A stretch of 64,000 bases of DNA from Pseudarthrobacter sp. SSS035 (lineage in GTDB: Bacteria > Actinomycetota > Actinomycetes > Actinomycetales > Micrococcaceae). A model generated the notes under the pieces. It was not told where the DNA came from and did no database searches. It was given only the letters and a program-made list of their open reading frames with translations. Of this stretch, positions 35,739 to 43,999 are shown in pieces. The stretch covers positions 3,720,001 through 3,784,000 of the forward strand of contig NZ_CP096882.1 in NCBI RefSeq assembly GCF_023273875.1, given 5' to 3'. Each line of letters begins with the position of its first letter. Within the stretch, counting starts at the first letter, position 1. Both the position numbers and the translations under genes were made by a program.

Positions 35739-35744
35739 TAGAGT
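35739..35744 (+). promoter_or_regulatory. -10 hexamer TAGAGT for the thioredoxin-TPR gene
   Basis: TAGAGT lies 7 nt before ATG 35752. Confidence 0.5.
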
Positions 35745-35751
35745 GGAAAGC

Positions 35752-36759
35752 ATGAGTTCGCCAGCTTCCCGCCCAGTCCCTCCCGCCGCTGCCAGCCTGC
35801 TTAACCTGCGTGGCGCCGTCGACCTTTCATCCCTGAAACAGCGCCAGGCGCCGCCTGCGGCTCCCGGCAATCCGCCTGTTTCCGGGGATGCGGGTGCCAG
35901 CGCAGAAGCCGGTGCGTTAACGCCCGACGACGGCGCGGCACCGCTGCGGGTCACTGTCACCGAAGGCAATTTCCAGGAACTCGTGGAGCTTTCCGCCCAG
36001 GTTCCGGTGGTCTTCGCGCTATGGGCCGCGTACTCGCCGGAATCCGCCGCGATGCTCGACTCGCTGGAGCGGGTCATCAACAGCTACGGCGGCCGCCTGG
36101 TCTTGGGGGCGGCGGACATCGAAGCCTTCCCGCAGCTGGCACAGGCCTTCCAGGTCCAGGCCGTCCCCACGGCCGTCGCCGTCCTCAAAGGCCAGCCCGT
36201 ACCGCTCTTCCAGGGCGGCGCCGAGGAATCCCAGATCCGTCCCCTCCTGGATGAACTGCTGAAAGTCGCGGCGGCCAATGGGGTTACGGGCAGCCTCGGC
36301 GGGGGCAGTGCGCCCATGGAGACTGAACCAGCACCTCTTCCGCCGCTGCACCAGGCCGCGTTCGACGCCATTGAAACGGGCGACTATGAGGCCGCCGCCG
36401 TGGCCTACCGGCAGGCCCTGCTGGAAATGCCCGCCGACGCCGAGGCCAAGGCAGGCCTGGCCCAGGTGGAGCTGATGGCCCGGCTCCAACCGCTTTCCGC
36501 CGAGGAGTCGGAAGCCCTGCGTACCCTCGCCGCCAACGAACCTGACAATCTGGCCGCCCAGCTGGGCGTGGCGGACCTGGACGTGTCCGGCGGCCACGTG
36601 GAGGACGCGCTGAACCGCGTGGTGAGCTTCATCGGCCGGAACTTCGGCCCGGAACGGGAGACTGCCCGCGTACGCCTCCTGGAGCTCTTTGACGTGGTGG
36701 GCACGTCCGACCCCCGTGTTGCCAAGGCACGCCAAGGACTCGCCAGGGTCCTGTTCTAG
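35752..36759 (+). CDS. thioredoxin-fold/TPR protein without CxxC (CnoX/YbbN-like)
   Basis: 335 residues. Proline/alanine-rich start (1-65), thioredoxin fold (about 66-175, VPVVFALWAAYSPESAAML, ADIEAFPQLAQAFQVQAVPTAVAVLKG), then TPR-like helices (205-335, AAFDAIETGDYEAAAVAYRQALLEMP). The redox motif WCxxC is replaced by W91-A-A-Y-S95-P-E-S98, so no disulfide chemistry is possible. E. coli CnoX also lacks a true active pair and acts as a holdase handing clients to GroEL; the same chaperone role is inferred. Mycobacteria have a thioredoxin-like gene in the matching chromosomal block. The next gene starts on its last stop base. Confidence 0.83.
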   Translation: MSSPASRPVPPAAASLLNLRGAVDLSSLKQRQAPPAAPGNPPVSGDAGASAEAGALTPDDGAAPLRVTVTEGNFQELVELSAQVPVVFALWAAYSPESAAMLDSLERVINSYGGRLVLGAADIEAFPQLAQAFQVQAVPTAVAVLKGQPVPLFQGGAEESQIRPLLDELLKVAAANGVTGSLGGGSAPMETEPAPLPPLHQAAFDAIETGDYEAAAVAYRQALLEMPADAEAKAGLAQVELMARLQPLSAEESEALRTLAANEPDNLAAQLGVADLDVSGGHVEDALNRVVSFIGRNFGPERETARVRLLELFDVVGTSDPRVAKARQGLARVLF

Positions 36760-37856
36760 TGCCGGCCCTGTTCCAGCCGCTCAAGCTCCGCTCCCTGGAG
36801 CTCACGCACCGCGGCTGGGTATCACCCATGTGCCAGTACAGCTGCGGTCCCGACGGCGCCCCGGGGGTTCCGAACGACTGGCACCTGATGCATCTGGGCT
36901 CCTTCGCCGCGGGCGGCGCCGCGTTGATCCTCACCGAGGCGGCCGCCGTGAACGCGGCCGGCAGGATCAGTCCCCGCGATGCCGGGCTGTACAACGACGA
37001 ACAGGCCGAGGCCTGGCAGCGGATCACGTCCTTTGTGCACCGGCACGGTGCCGCGGAAGCGAAGATCGGCGCCCAGCTTGCCCACGCCGGCCGGAAAGCG
37101 TCTGCCTACTGGCCGTTCGCCGGGCAGCGGGGCAGCGTCCCGGAGTCCGACGGCGGCTGGCCCACGGTGGGGCCGTCACGGCTTGCCTTCGACGGCTTTG
37201 CCGAACCCGCCGCGATGACCGAGGCTCAGATCCAGGACGTCATTTCCGATTTCGCGGCCGCTGCAGCACGTGCCGTGGACGCCGGCTTCGACACCGTGGA
37301 GATCCATGGCGCGCACGGCTACCTCCTGCACCAGTTCCAAAGCCCGCTGATCAATACCCGGACCGATTCCTGGGGCGGGGATGAGGCCGGACGGAACCGG
37401 CTGATGCTCGCCGTCGTTGATGCCGTCCGCAACGTCATCCCCGAAGCCATGCCCCTGCTGCTGCGGATTTCAGCCACCGACTGGGCGCCGGGCGGCGTCG
37501 ATGTCCAGGCTTCGGTCCGGCTGGCCGCCCAGGCGGCGGAGCACGGAGTGGACCTCATCGACGTCTCCAGCGGCGGGGCCGTGGCCCATCAGGACATCAG
37601 GCCGGGTCCGGGCTACCAGACGGACTTCTCCGCACGCATCCGCCGGGAAGCCGGTGTCCCCACAGGCACCGTGGGCCTGCTGACTTCCGCAGGCCAGGCC
37701 GAGCATGCCGTGGCCACCGGGCAGGCCGACGGCGTGTTTATTGCCCGGGCCGCGCTCCGGGATCCGCACTGGTGGCTCCGTGCGGCGTTTGAACTGGGGC
37801 ATGACCTCCCCTGGGCACCGCAGTACGAACGGGCCATGCCGCGGCATTCGTTCTAG
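36759..37856 (+). CDS. NADH:flavin oxidoreductase, Old Yellow Enzyme (YqjM-like)
   Basis: 365 residues, FMN-dependent TIM barrel that reduces activated C=C bonds of enones and other electrophiles with NAD(P)H. C25 in VSPMCQYS is the redox-sensing cysteine of the YqjM subgroup; substrate histidines lie in EIHGAHGYLLHQF; phosphate/FMN binding in VDVSSGGAV-like DVSSGGAVAHQDI and in ADGVFIARAALRDP. INTRTDSWGG is the family signature. GTG start overlaps the preceding TAG by one base. Physiological substrate unknown; electrophile detoxification is usual for this subgroup. Confidence 0.92.
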   Translation: MPALFQPLKLRSLELTHRGWVSPMCQYSCGPDGAPGVPNDWHLMHLGSFAAGGAALILTEAAAVNAAGRISPRDAGLYNDEQAEAWQRITSFVHRHGAAEAKIGAQLAHAGRKASAYWPFAGQRGSVPESDGGWPTVGPSRLAFDGFAEPAAMTEAQIQDVISDFAAAAARAVDAGFDTVEIHGAHGYLLHQFQSPLINTRTDSWGGDEAGRNRLMLAVVDAVRNVIPEAMPLLLRISATDWAPGGVDVQASVRLAAQAAEHGVDLIDVSSGGAVAHQDIRPGPGYQTDFSARIRREAGVPTGTVGLLTSAGQAEHAVATGQADGVFIARAALRDPHWWLRAAFELGHDLPWAPQYERAMPRHSF

Positions 37857-37916
37857 GGTTCCCTACGCCTTTGGCACTACTCCCGCGGGAGGACCCCTTC
37901 GGCAGGGCCCTGGGTC

Positions 37917-37922
37917 TAGGCT
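37917..37922 (+). promoter_or_regulatory. -10 hexamer TAGGCT for the ABC transporter genes
   Basis: TAGGCT lies 6 nt before ATG 37929. Confidence 0.5.
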
Positions 37923-37928
37923 GGCATC

Positions 37929-38735
37929 ATGACTGCTGCGCATCCTGATCCCCACTCCGATCCGGTGGTGCACGCCGGGCCCGCTCCTGCCTTGTCCATC
38001 CGCGGCCTCGCCAAGCGTTTCGGCGGAAAAATCGCCGTGGACGGCATCAGCCTCGACGTCCCGGCAGGCTCATTCTTTGGCGTCGTGGGGCCCAACGGCG
38101 CCGGCAAGACCACCACGTTGTCGATGGCCACCGGCCTGCTGCGGCCCGACTTCGGGACAGCCGTTGTCCACGGGGTGGACGTCTGGGCCCGGCCGCTGGA
38201 GGCCAAGAAGCTGCTGGGCATCCTCCCTGACGGTGTCCGCCTCTTTGACCGGCTCACCGGCGAACAGCTGGTCACGTACGCGGGGCTGCTGCGTGGCATG
38301 GACAAAGACGTGGTGGCCTCGCGCGTGGGGGAGCTGTTATCCGCCCTGGACCTGAATCAGGACGCCGGGACCCTCGTGGTGGACTATTCCGCCGGCATGA
38401 CCAAAAAGATCGCCCTCGCCTCGGCCCTGATCCACGCCCCGCGGCTGCTGGTGCTCGATGAACCCTTCGAGTCCGTGGACCCCGTCTCGGCGGCCAACAT
38501 CCGGTCCATCCTGGACAGCTATGTAGCCTCCGGCGGGACGGTGATCGTCTCGAGCCACGTTATGGACATGGTCCAGCGTATGTGCGACCACGTCGCCGTG
38601 GTGGCGGCCGGCAGGCTCCTCGCCACCGGGACCGTGGACGAAGTCCGCGCCGGCGCAACGCTGGAAGAAAGGTTTGTCCAGCTGGTGGGCGGACGCAACC
38701 ACACGGAAGGCCTGGAATGGTTGCGCACCTCCTAA
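37929..38735 (+). CDS. ABC transporter ATP-binding protein
   Basis: 268 residues. Walker A GPNGAGKTT, signature segment VDYSAGMTKKIALASALIH (degenerate SAGMTKK instead of LSGGQ), Walker B LLVLDEPFESVDP and switch histidine SSHVMDM. The C-terminal LEERFVQLVGG matches DrrA/CcmA-type exporter ATPases. Pairs with the permease overlapping its 3' end. Substrate unknown. Confidence 0.9.
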   Translation: MTAAHPDPHSDPVVHAGPAPALSIRGLAKRFGGKIAVDGISLDVPAGSFFGVVGPNGAGKTTTLSMATGLLRPDFGTAVVHGVDVWARPLEAKKLLGILPDGVRLFDRLTGEQLVTYAGLLRGMDKDVVASRVGELLSALDLNQDAGTLVVDYSAGMTKKIALASALIHAPRLLVLDEPFESVDPVSAANIRSILDSYVASGGTVIVSSHVMDMVQRMCDHVAVVAAGRLLATGTVDEVRAGATLEERFVQLVGGRNHTEGLEWLRTS

Positions 38736-40288
38736 GGCTCAAACTGACCCTGCTGCGGAACGGCCTTCGCCGCAGCCCCTGGCAGCTCGTCGGCCTGGCG
38801 TTCGGCGGCCTCTATGCCCTGGGGCTGGTGGGCATAGTGGTCGCGGCACTGATCCTGCTGCGCACTGGAGACCCCGAACTGGCCCAGACGGTTGTGGTGC
38901 TTGGTGGTTCAGCGGCCCTCCTCGGCTGGGGCCTCATTCCGGTGGTCGCGTCCGCCGCGGACCTGACCCTGGACCCTGCCCGCTTCACCACCTCCGCCAT
39001 CCCCATGCGCCAACTGCTCACGGGACTGGCCCTCGGCGGGCTGATCGGCATCCCCGGCCTGGCCACCGCGCTCGCAGCGCTCGCCACCGTGTGGACCTGG
39101 GCCCGTGGCCCCCTTCCCGCGGTTGCCGCACTGGTGGGCGCCGCCGTCGGCGTTCTGACATGTATTGTCCTGTCCAAAGTGGTCACCACCGCCACCGCCA
39201 GCCTGGCGTCGTCGCGCCGGTTCAAGGATGTCAGCGCCATCGCCTTCATGGTCCCGCTGGTCCTGATGGGCCCGATTGTCGCTGGCGTGGGCAGGGGCAT
39301 CAGCGCCTCGACGGGTTTCCTGCCGGAGCTGGCTGCCACGTTGTCCTGGACACCACTTGGTGCCGCGTGGTCCCTCGGTGGTGATGTTGCGGTTGGCCGC
39401 CCGGGAGCGGCCGCACTGAAACTCGTGATCGCCGCTGCAACCCTCGCAGTCCTGTCCTGGTGCTGGAAACTGCTCCTTGAACGGGCCCTGGTCAACCCGC
39501 CCTACGCCGGCAGCGGGAGCCGCAAGGGTGGCAAACTGGGGCTGTTCGACCTGCTGCCGGCCACACCGGCCGGTGCAGTAACAGCGCGCGCGCTGACCTA
39601 CTGGCTGCGCGATCCCCGCTATTCCGGTTCCCTGGTGGTGGTCCCGCTGCTCCCCATCCTGCTGGTGTTCCAGGGCAGCCAGTCCGGTGACTACGGGGTA
39701 CTGGCGGTGGCTGCACCGCTGGCTGCCTTCCTGCTGGCCTGGTCCATCTCAGCGGACGTCTCCTATGACAACACGGCATTCGCGCTGCATGTGGCCACGG
39801 GCGTCCGCGGTGTGGACGACCGGCTGGGCAGGGCGTTGGCCTGCCTGGCTTTTGCCCTGCCCGTGGTGCTGATCTTTGCAGTGGGCCAGTACTTCTTTAC
39901 CGGCAGCTGGTCGGAACTGCCCGGCCAGTTGGGCTTGAGCCTGGGCATCCTCTTCACCGGGCTTGGCTTGTCGTCCGTGGTGTCGGCACGCTACACGGTG
40001 GCCGTCCCGTTGCCCGGGGACAGCCCGTTCAAGAAACCCCCGGGCAACGTAGGGCAGACCCTGGTGGTGCAGTTTGCCGGCATGGGCGTCCTGAGCCTGC
40101 TGGTCCTGCCCGAGGTGAGCCTGCTCATCGCGCAGCTGGTCACGGGCAATGCCATGTTCGGGTGGGCCAACCTGGCCGTCGGCCTGATGCTGGGACTGGC
40201 GCTGTTTGGTGCGGGAATTCGGCTGGGTGGAAAGTGGCTTGACGCCCGCGGACCCGAGCTGCTGGCCCAACTGACCGTCAACCGCTGA
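38717..40288 (+). CDS. ABC transporter permease (ABC-2-like, 12-helix)
   Basis: 523 residues with about twelve membrane helices, starting RLKLTLLRNGLRRSPWQL. The helices come in two blocks (about 30-270 and 310-520) with a loop carrying GGKLGLFDLLP and YWLRDPRYSGSLVV, the R-D-P-R-Y segment common in these exporter permeases. Start ATG 38717 lies inside the end of the ATPase gene, an overlap of 19 bases, so expression is coupled. No signal of drug type; could export an antibiotic, lipid or peptide. Confidence 0.82.
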   Translation: MVAHLLRLKLTLLRNGLRRSPWQLVGLAFGGLYALGLVGIVVAALILLRTGDPELAQTVVVLGGSAALLGWGLIPVVASAADLTLDPARFTTSAIPMRQLLTGLALGGLIGIPGLATALAALATVWTWARGPLPAVAALVGAAVGVLTCIVLSKVVTTATASLASSRRFKDVSAIAFMVPLVLMGPIVAGVGRGISASTGFLPELAATLSWTPLGAAWSLGGDVAVGRPGAAALKLVIAAATLAVLSWCWKLLLERALVNPPYAGSGSRKGGKLGLFDLLPATPAGAVTARALTYWLRDPRYSGSLVVVPLLPILLVFQGSQSGDYGVLAVAAPLAAFLLAWSISADVSYDNTAFALHVATGVRGVDDRLGRALACLAFALPVVLIFAVGQYFFTGSWSELPGQLGLSLGILFTGLGLSSVVSARYTVAVPLPGDSPFKKPPGNVGQTLVVQFAGMGVLSLLVLPEVSLLIAQLVTGNAMFGWANLAVGLMLGLALFGAGIRLGGKWLDARGPELLAQLTVNR

Positions 40289-40291
40289 CTC

Positions 40292-40319
40292 CGTAAAGCA
40301 CCAGACGTAAAGCACCAGA
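40292..40319 (+). repeat. 14-bp tandem duplication before nagB
   Basis: CGTAAAGCACCAGA occurs twice head to tail (40292-40305, 40306-40319) between the permease stop and the nagB ribosome binding site. Confidence 0.85.
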
Positions 40320-40332
40320 AAGGCGGCCGGAC

Positions 40333-41115
40333 ATGGAAGTTGTCATCCTCCAGGGCAGCAAGCAGATCGGACAGCTCGTCGCCGATGCGATCGAAGCCCT
40401 GCTCCGGCGCAAGCCCACCGCCGTCCTGGGCCTCGCCACAGGGTCATCGCCGCTGCCGGTTTACGACGAGCTGGCGGCGCGGCACCAGCGTGACGGGCTG
40501 GACTTCAGCAGTGCCCATGCCTTTGCCCTGGACGAATACGTGGGGCTGGACCACGGGCATCCGGAGTCCTACAGGGAAGTCATCCGGCGGGAATTCACCA
40601 GCCGGGTCAACATCGCCGAAGGCAACGTCCATACGCCTGACGGGGCGGCCGCGGACCTGCCCGCGGCCTGTTCCGCCTACGAGGAGGCCATGCGGGCAGC
40701 GGGCGGAGTGGACCTGCAGCTCCTGGGCGTGGGTACGGATGGCCACATCGGCTTCAACGAGCCCGGTTCCTCGCTCGCCTCCCGGACCCGCATCAAGACG
40801 CTGATCGAGCAGACGCGCCGGGACAACGCCAGATTCTTTGGCAGCCTGGCAGAGGTGCCGCACCATGTGGTGACCCAGGGGCTGGGCACCATCCTCGAGG
40901 CCCGGCACGTTGTCCTCATCGCCACCGGGGCACAGAAGGCACCGGCCGTCCGCGACTTTGTGGAGGGGCCCGTCGCCGCCATCTGCCCGGCCTCGGTCCT
41001 CCAGTTCCACCCGCACGCCACCATCCTGGTGGATCAGGCCGCGGCATCGTCGCTGAAGCTCGCCGACTTCTACCGGCACACGTACGATCACAAGCCTGCC
41101 TGGCAGGAGCTGTAA
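40333..41115 (+). CDS. nagB: glucosamine-6-phosphate deaminase
   Basis: 260 residues. Turns glucosamine-6-phosphate into fructose-6-phosphate and ammonia, feeding amino sugars into glycolysis. LGLATGSSPLPVYDEL (phosphate loop), FALDEYVGLD (catalytic Asp), and GVGTDGHIGFNEPGSSL (catalytic His and the family signature) are complete. The usual partner nagA is not adjacent. SD AAAGGCGG before ATG 40333. Confidence 0.95.
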   Translation: MEVVILQGSKQIGQLVADAIEALLRRKPTAVLGLATGSSPLPVYDELAARHQRDGLDFSSAHAFALDEYVGLDHGHPESYREVIRREFTSRVNIAEGNVHTPDGAAADLPAACSAYEEAMRAAGGVDLQLLGVGTDGHIGFNEPGSSLASRTRIKTLIEQTRRDNARFFGSLAEVPHHVVTQGLGTILEARHVVLIATGAQKAPAVRDFVEGPVAAICPASVLQFHPHATILVDQAAASSLKLADFYRHTYDHKPAWQEL

Positions 41116-41233
41116 TTCCGGCCACACACCATGGGCGGGCGGGTACCGGCGTTGCGCGGAACGGACGACGGCGGCGGGTGCGGTGAGTGCAAAACGGTCC
41201 TCCCGCCGTCGAACGTCCTCCGTCCCGGGACGC

Positions 41234-41239
41234 TAAGAT
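41234..41239 (+). promoter_or_regulatory. -10 hexamer TAAGAT for the DUF3039-helicase pair
   Basis: TAAGAT lies 7 nt before ATG 41247. Confidence 0.5.
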
Positions 41240-41246
41240 GGATGGC

Positions 41247-41579
41247 ATGACTAGCATGACGGACCCTCTCGAAAACGACCCGATGCGCGAGCTTTCCGGG
41301 GCTGGAACGTCCACGGCGACCATCGAGCGCGAAGAGCTGCGCCAGGAAGTGGAGCCCGGTGACCGGGAGCGCTTCTCGCACTACGTGCGCAAGGAAAAAA
41401 TCATGGAATCCGCGCTGACGGGTGATCCTGTCATTGCCCTCTGCGGCAAAGTGTGGACGCCGGGCCGGGATCCGCAGAAGTTCCCGGTGTGCCCCATGTG
41501 CAAAGAGGTTTATGATGGCCTCCGCCCGGGCAACGACGGCGGCAAGGGTCCCGGAGGGGACTCGGGCAACAACAAGTAG
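41247..41579 (+). CDS. DUF3039 small zinc-site protein
   Basis: 110 residues. The conserved core is ERFSHYVRKEKIMESALTG, then C66-G-K, and C82-P-M-C85-K-E-V-Y, with H45 as possible fourth ligand: a zinc ribbon-like arrangement typical of DUF3039. The tail is Gly-rich and disordered. Restricted, as far as I know, to actinobacteria. Its TAG overlaps the GTG of the helicase by one base, so the two are translated together and probably work together, perhaps on RNA or DNA. An ATG at 41238 is an alternative start, but 41247 fits the -10 hexamer. Confidence 0.8.
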   Translation: MTSMTDPLENDPMRELSGAGTSTATIEREELRQEVEPGDRERFSHYVRKEKIMESALTGDPVIALCGKVWTPGRDPQKFPVCPMCKEVYDGLRPGNDGGKGPGGDSGNNK

Positions 41580-43363
41580 TGACGGAGACGCTCTTTGGCG
41601 GCCCCACCCTGCCACCGGCCTATCCGGAACGCGCAGCCTGGGGAACCGCCCAAAAACTCCGTGCCTGGCAGCAGCAGGCCCTTGACCTCTACTTCAGGAC
41701 CGACCCCCGCGACTTCCTGGCCGTAGCAACTCCCGGCGCCGGCAAGACCACGTTCGCGTTGCGCGTGGCCTCCATGCTCATCGAATCCGGGGCGGTCAAC
41801 CGGGTCACCATCGTGGCGCCCACGGACCACCTGAAACGGCAGTGGGCCGATGCCGCTGCCAAGGTGGGCATCGCCATCGACCCCAACTTCAAGAACTCCG
41901 ATGGCCAGCACGGCCGCGGTTTCGTCGGCGTGGCTGTCACGTACGCGCAGGTGGCCAGCAAACCCATGCTGCACCGCGCCAAGACCGAGGCCGCCCGCAC
42001 CCTGGTGATCCTTGACGAGATCCACCACGGCGGCGAAGCCCTGTCCTGGGGCGACGGCCTCCGCGAAGCGTTTGACCCTGCGGCACGGCGGCTCTCCCTG
42101 ACCGGTACGCCGTTCCGCTCCGACACCTCGCCCATCCCGTTTGTTGAATACGCGCAGGACAAGGACGGCATCCGGCGCTCGAAAGCGGACTACACCTACG
42201 GCTACGGCAATGCCCTGCGTGACCACGTGGTGCGCCCTGTCATGTTCATGGCCTACTCGGGCCAGATGCGGTGGCGCACCAGTGCCGGCGAGGAAATGGC
42301 GGCCTCACTGGGCGAGTCCGCGGTCACCAAGGACATCACGTCGCAGGCGTGGCGGACGGCGCTGAACCCGGCCGGGGAATGGATTCCCGCTGTCCTGGCG
42401 GGGGCGGACAAACGCCTCAGCGAAGTGCGCCGCACCGTTCCGGACGCCGGCGGGCTGGTCATCGCCACGGACCACGAGGATGCCAGGGCCTATGCCGGGC
42501 AGCTGAAAAGGATCACCGGCGAATCGCCCACCGTGATCCTTTCCGACGACGCCAAGGCCTCCAGCAAGATCGAGGAATTCACTGTCAGCGAGAAGCGGTG
42601 GATGGTGGCCGTCCGGATGGTGTCAGAAGGCGTGGACGTGCCCCGGCTCTCCGTCGGCGTCTATGCGACGTCCACCTCCACGCCGCTGTTCTTCGCCCAG
42701 GCCGTGGGCCGCTTTGTGCGCGCCCGGAAACGCGGCGAAACGGCCTCGGTCTTCCTGCCGTCTGTGCCGACACTGATGGCCCTGGCCAACTCGATGGAGG
42801 CCGAACGCGACCACGCGCTGGACCGCCCCGAGAAAGAGGACAGCGACGGCCTGTTCAATCCCGAGGACTCGCTGATGGAAGAGGCCAACCGGGAGGACAA
42901 GGCGTCCGACAGCCTTACCAAGGGCAAGTTCGAGGCCCTCGACTCGCAGGCGTCCTTCGACCGGGTATTGTTCGACGGCGGCGAGTTCGGCACCGGGGGA
43001 GAAGTGGGCTCGGAGGACGAACTGGATTTCCTGGGCATCCCCGGACTGCTGGATGCCGAGCAGGTGGGGACGCTGCTGCGGCAGCGCCAGCACGAACAGC
43101 TCAACCGCAAGAACCGGCGCGCACCGGCAGCCGAGCCGGCCGCCGCGGCGCCGGCCATGCCGGACCACCGGATGCTGATGGACCTGCGCAACGAACTGGC
43201 CAAGAACGTGGCGGCCTGGTCGGCGCGGACCGGAACCCCGCACGGCGTGGTGCACACGAAGCTGCGGACCGTCTGTGGCGGCCCTCCGGTGGCCCAGGCG
43301 AACGAGGAACAGCTTCAGTCCAGGCTGCGGAAGCTCCAGGACTGGTTCATCGGCCGGAAGTAG
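41579..43363 (+). CDS. DEAD/DEAH-box superfamily 2 helicase
   Basis: 594 residues. Motif I TPGAGKTTFALRVA, Ia VAPTDHL, motif II DEIHH (DEIH box), motif III LTGTPFRSD, then the second RecA-like lobe with VRMVSEGVDVPRLSVGVYAT and motif VI FAQAVGRFVRARKRGE. The organisation resembles XPB/RadD-type and restriction-like helicases without an attached nuclease. Residues about 420-594 form a family-specific C-terminus. Coupled to DUF3039. Role unknown; DNA or RNA repair is plausible. Confidence 0.88.
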   Translation: MTETLFGGPTLPPAYPERAAWGTAQKLRAWQQQALDLYFRTDPRDFLAVATPGAGKTTFALRVASMLIESGAVNRVTIVAPTDHLKRQWADAAAKVGIAIDPNFKNSDGQHGRGFVGVAVTYAQVASKPMLHRAKTEAARTLVILDEIHHGGEALSWGDGLREAFDPAARRLSLTGTPFRSDTSPIPFVEYAQDKDGIRRSKADYTYGYGNALRDHVVRPVMFMAYSGQMRWRTSAGEEMAASLGESAVTKDITSQAWRTALNPAGEWIPAVLAGADKRLSEVRRTVPDAGGLVIATDHEDARAYAGQLKRITGESPTVILSDDAKASSKIEEFTVSEKRWMVAVRMVSEGVDVPRLSVGVYATSTSTPLFFAQAVGRFVRARKRGETASVFLPSVPTLMALANSMEAERDHALDRPEKEDSDGLFNPEDSLMEEANREDKASDSLTKGKFEALDSQASFDRVLFDGGEFGTGGEVGSEDELDFLGIPGLLDAEQVGTLLRQRQHEQLNRKNRRAPAAEPAAAAPAMPDHRMLMDLRNELAKNVAAWSARTGTPHGVVHTKLRTVCGGPPVAQANEEQLQSRLRKLQDWFIGRK

Positions 43364-43366
43364 TAC

Positions 43367-43999
43367 TTACGCGACTTCGACGCCGCCCAGCTCCATTTCG
43401 GCGACGGCATCCTCCAGGTCCTCGGCAATGCCGGCGGTGAGTGAGCGGATGACCGTGACGGAGTAGCCGGCCTGGACCGCGTCCAGCGAGGTGGCCATCA
43501 CGCAGAAGTCGGTGGCGATCCCCACCACTACAACGTCCTCCACGTCGTGGCTTTGCAGCCAGTCGTCCAGTCCGATGGCGTTGTCCGCGGGTGCGTAGGC
43601 ATCCGCGTCAGCGGGCATGGCGCCCGGCTGGCGTTCCCCGGTGGGGACGGCATCCTCAGGTGCCAGCAGGCCCTCAAAGCCGGAGTACGCCGCGGCGAAC
43701 TGGCCCTTCTGGAAGTAGGCCTGGATATATTCGCTGTCCAGGTCCGGATGGAGTTCTGCGCCGCGGGTGCCGGCCACGCAGTGCCGCGGCCAGCTGTCCT
43801 TGTGATCGGGCGTGTCGGAAAAATGCGCGCCGGGATCAATGTGCCAGTCCTGGGTGGCAACTATGTGGTCGAACTCGTTGTGATGGGCGTCCACGTACTC
43901 GCTGATGGCTCCGGCAACACCGGCACCGCCGGCCACGGCAAGGGAGCCGCCCTCGCAGAAGTCGTTCTGGACGTCAACGATGATCAGGGCGCGGGACAT
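43367..43999 (-). CDS. pncA: nicotinamidase
   Basis: 210 residues. Hydrolyses nicotinamide to nicotinate for NAD salvage; the same activity activates pyrazinamide in mycobacteria. Catalytic triad D9 (IIVDVQNDF), K98 (YFQKGQF) and C166 (ATDFCVMAT); metal ligands D51 and H53 in QDWHIDPGAHF. ATG 43999 overlaps the last base of the pncB stop (TGATG), so the two consecutive steps of the pathway are coupled. Converges with the helicase with a 3-base gap. Confidence 0.95.
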   Translation of the reverse strand: MSRALIIVDVQNDFCEGGSLAVAGGAGVAGAISEYVDAHHNEFDHIVATQDWHIDPGAHFSDTPDHKDSWPRHCVAGTRGAELHPDLDSEYIQAYFQKGQFAAAYSGFEGLLAPEDAVPTGERQPGAMPADADAYAPADNAIGLDDWLQSHDVEDVVVVGIATDFCVMATSLDAVQAGYSVTVIRSLTAGIAEDLEDAVAEMELGGVEVA

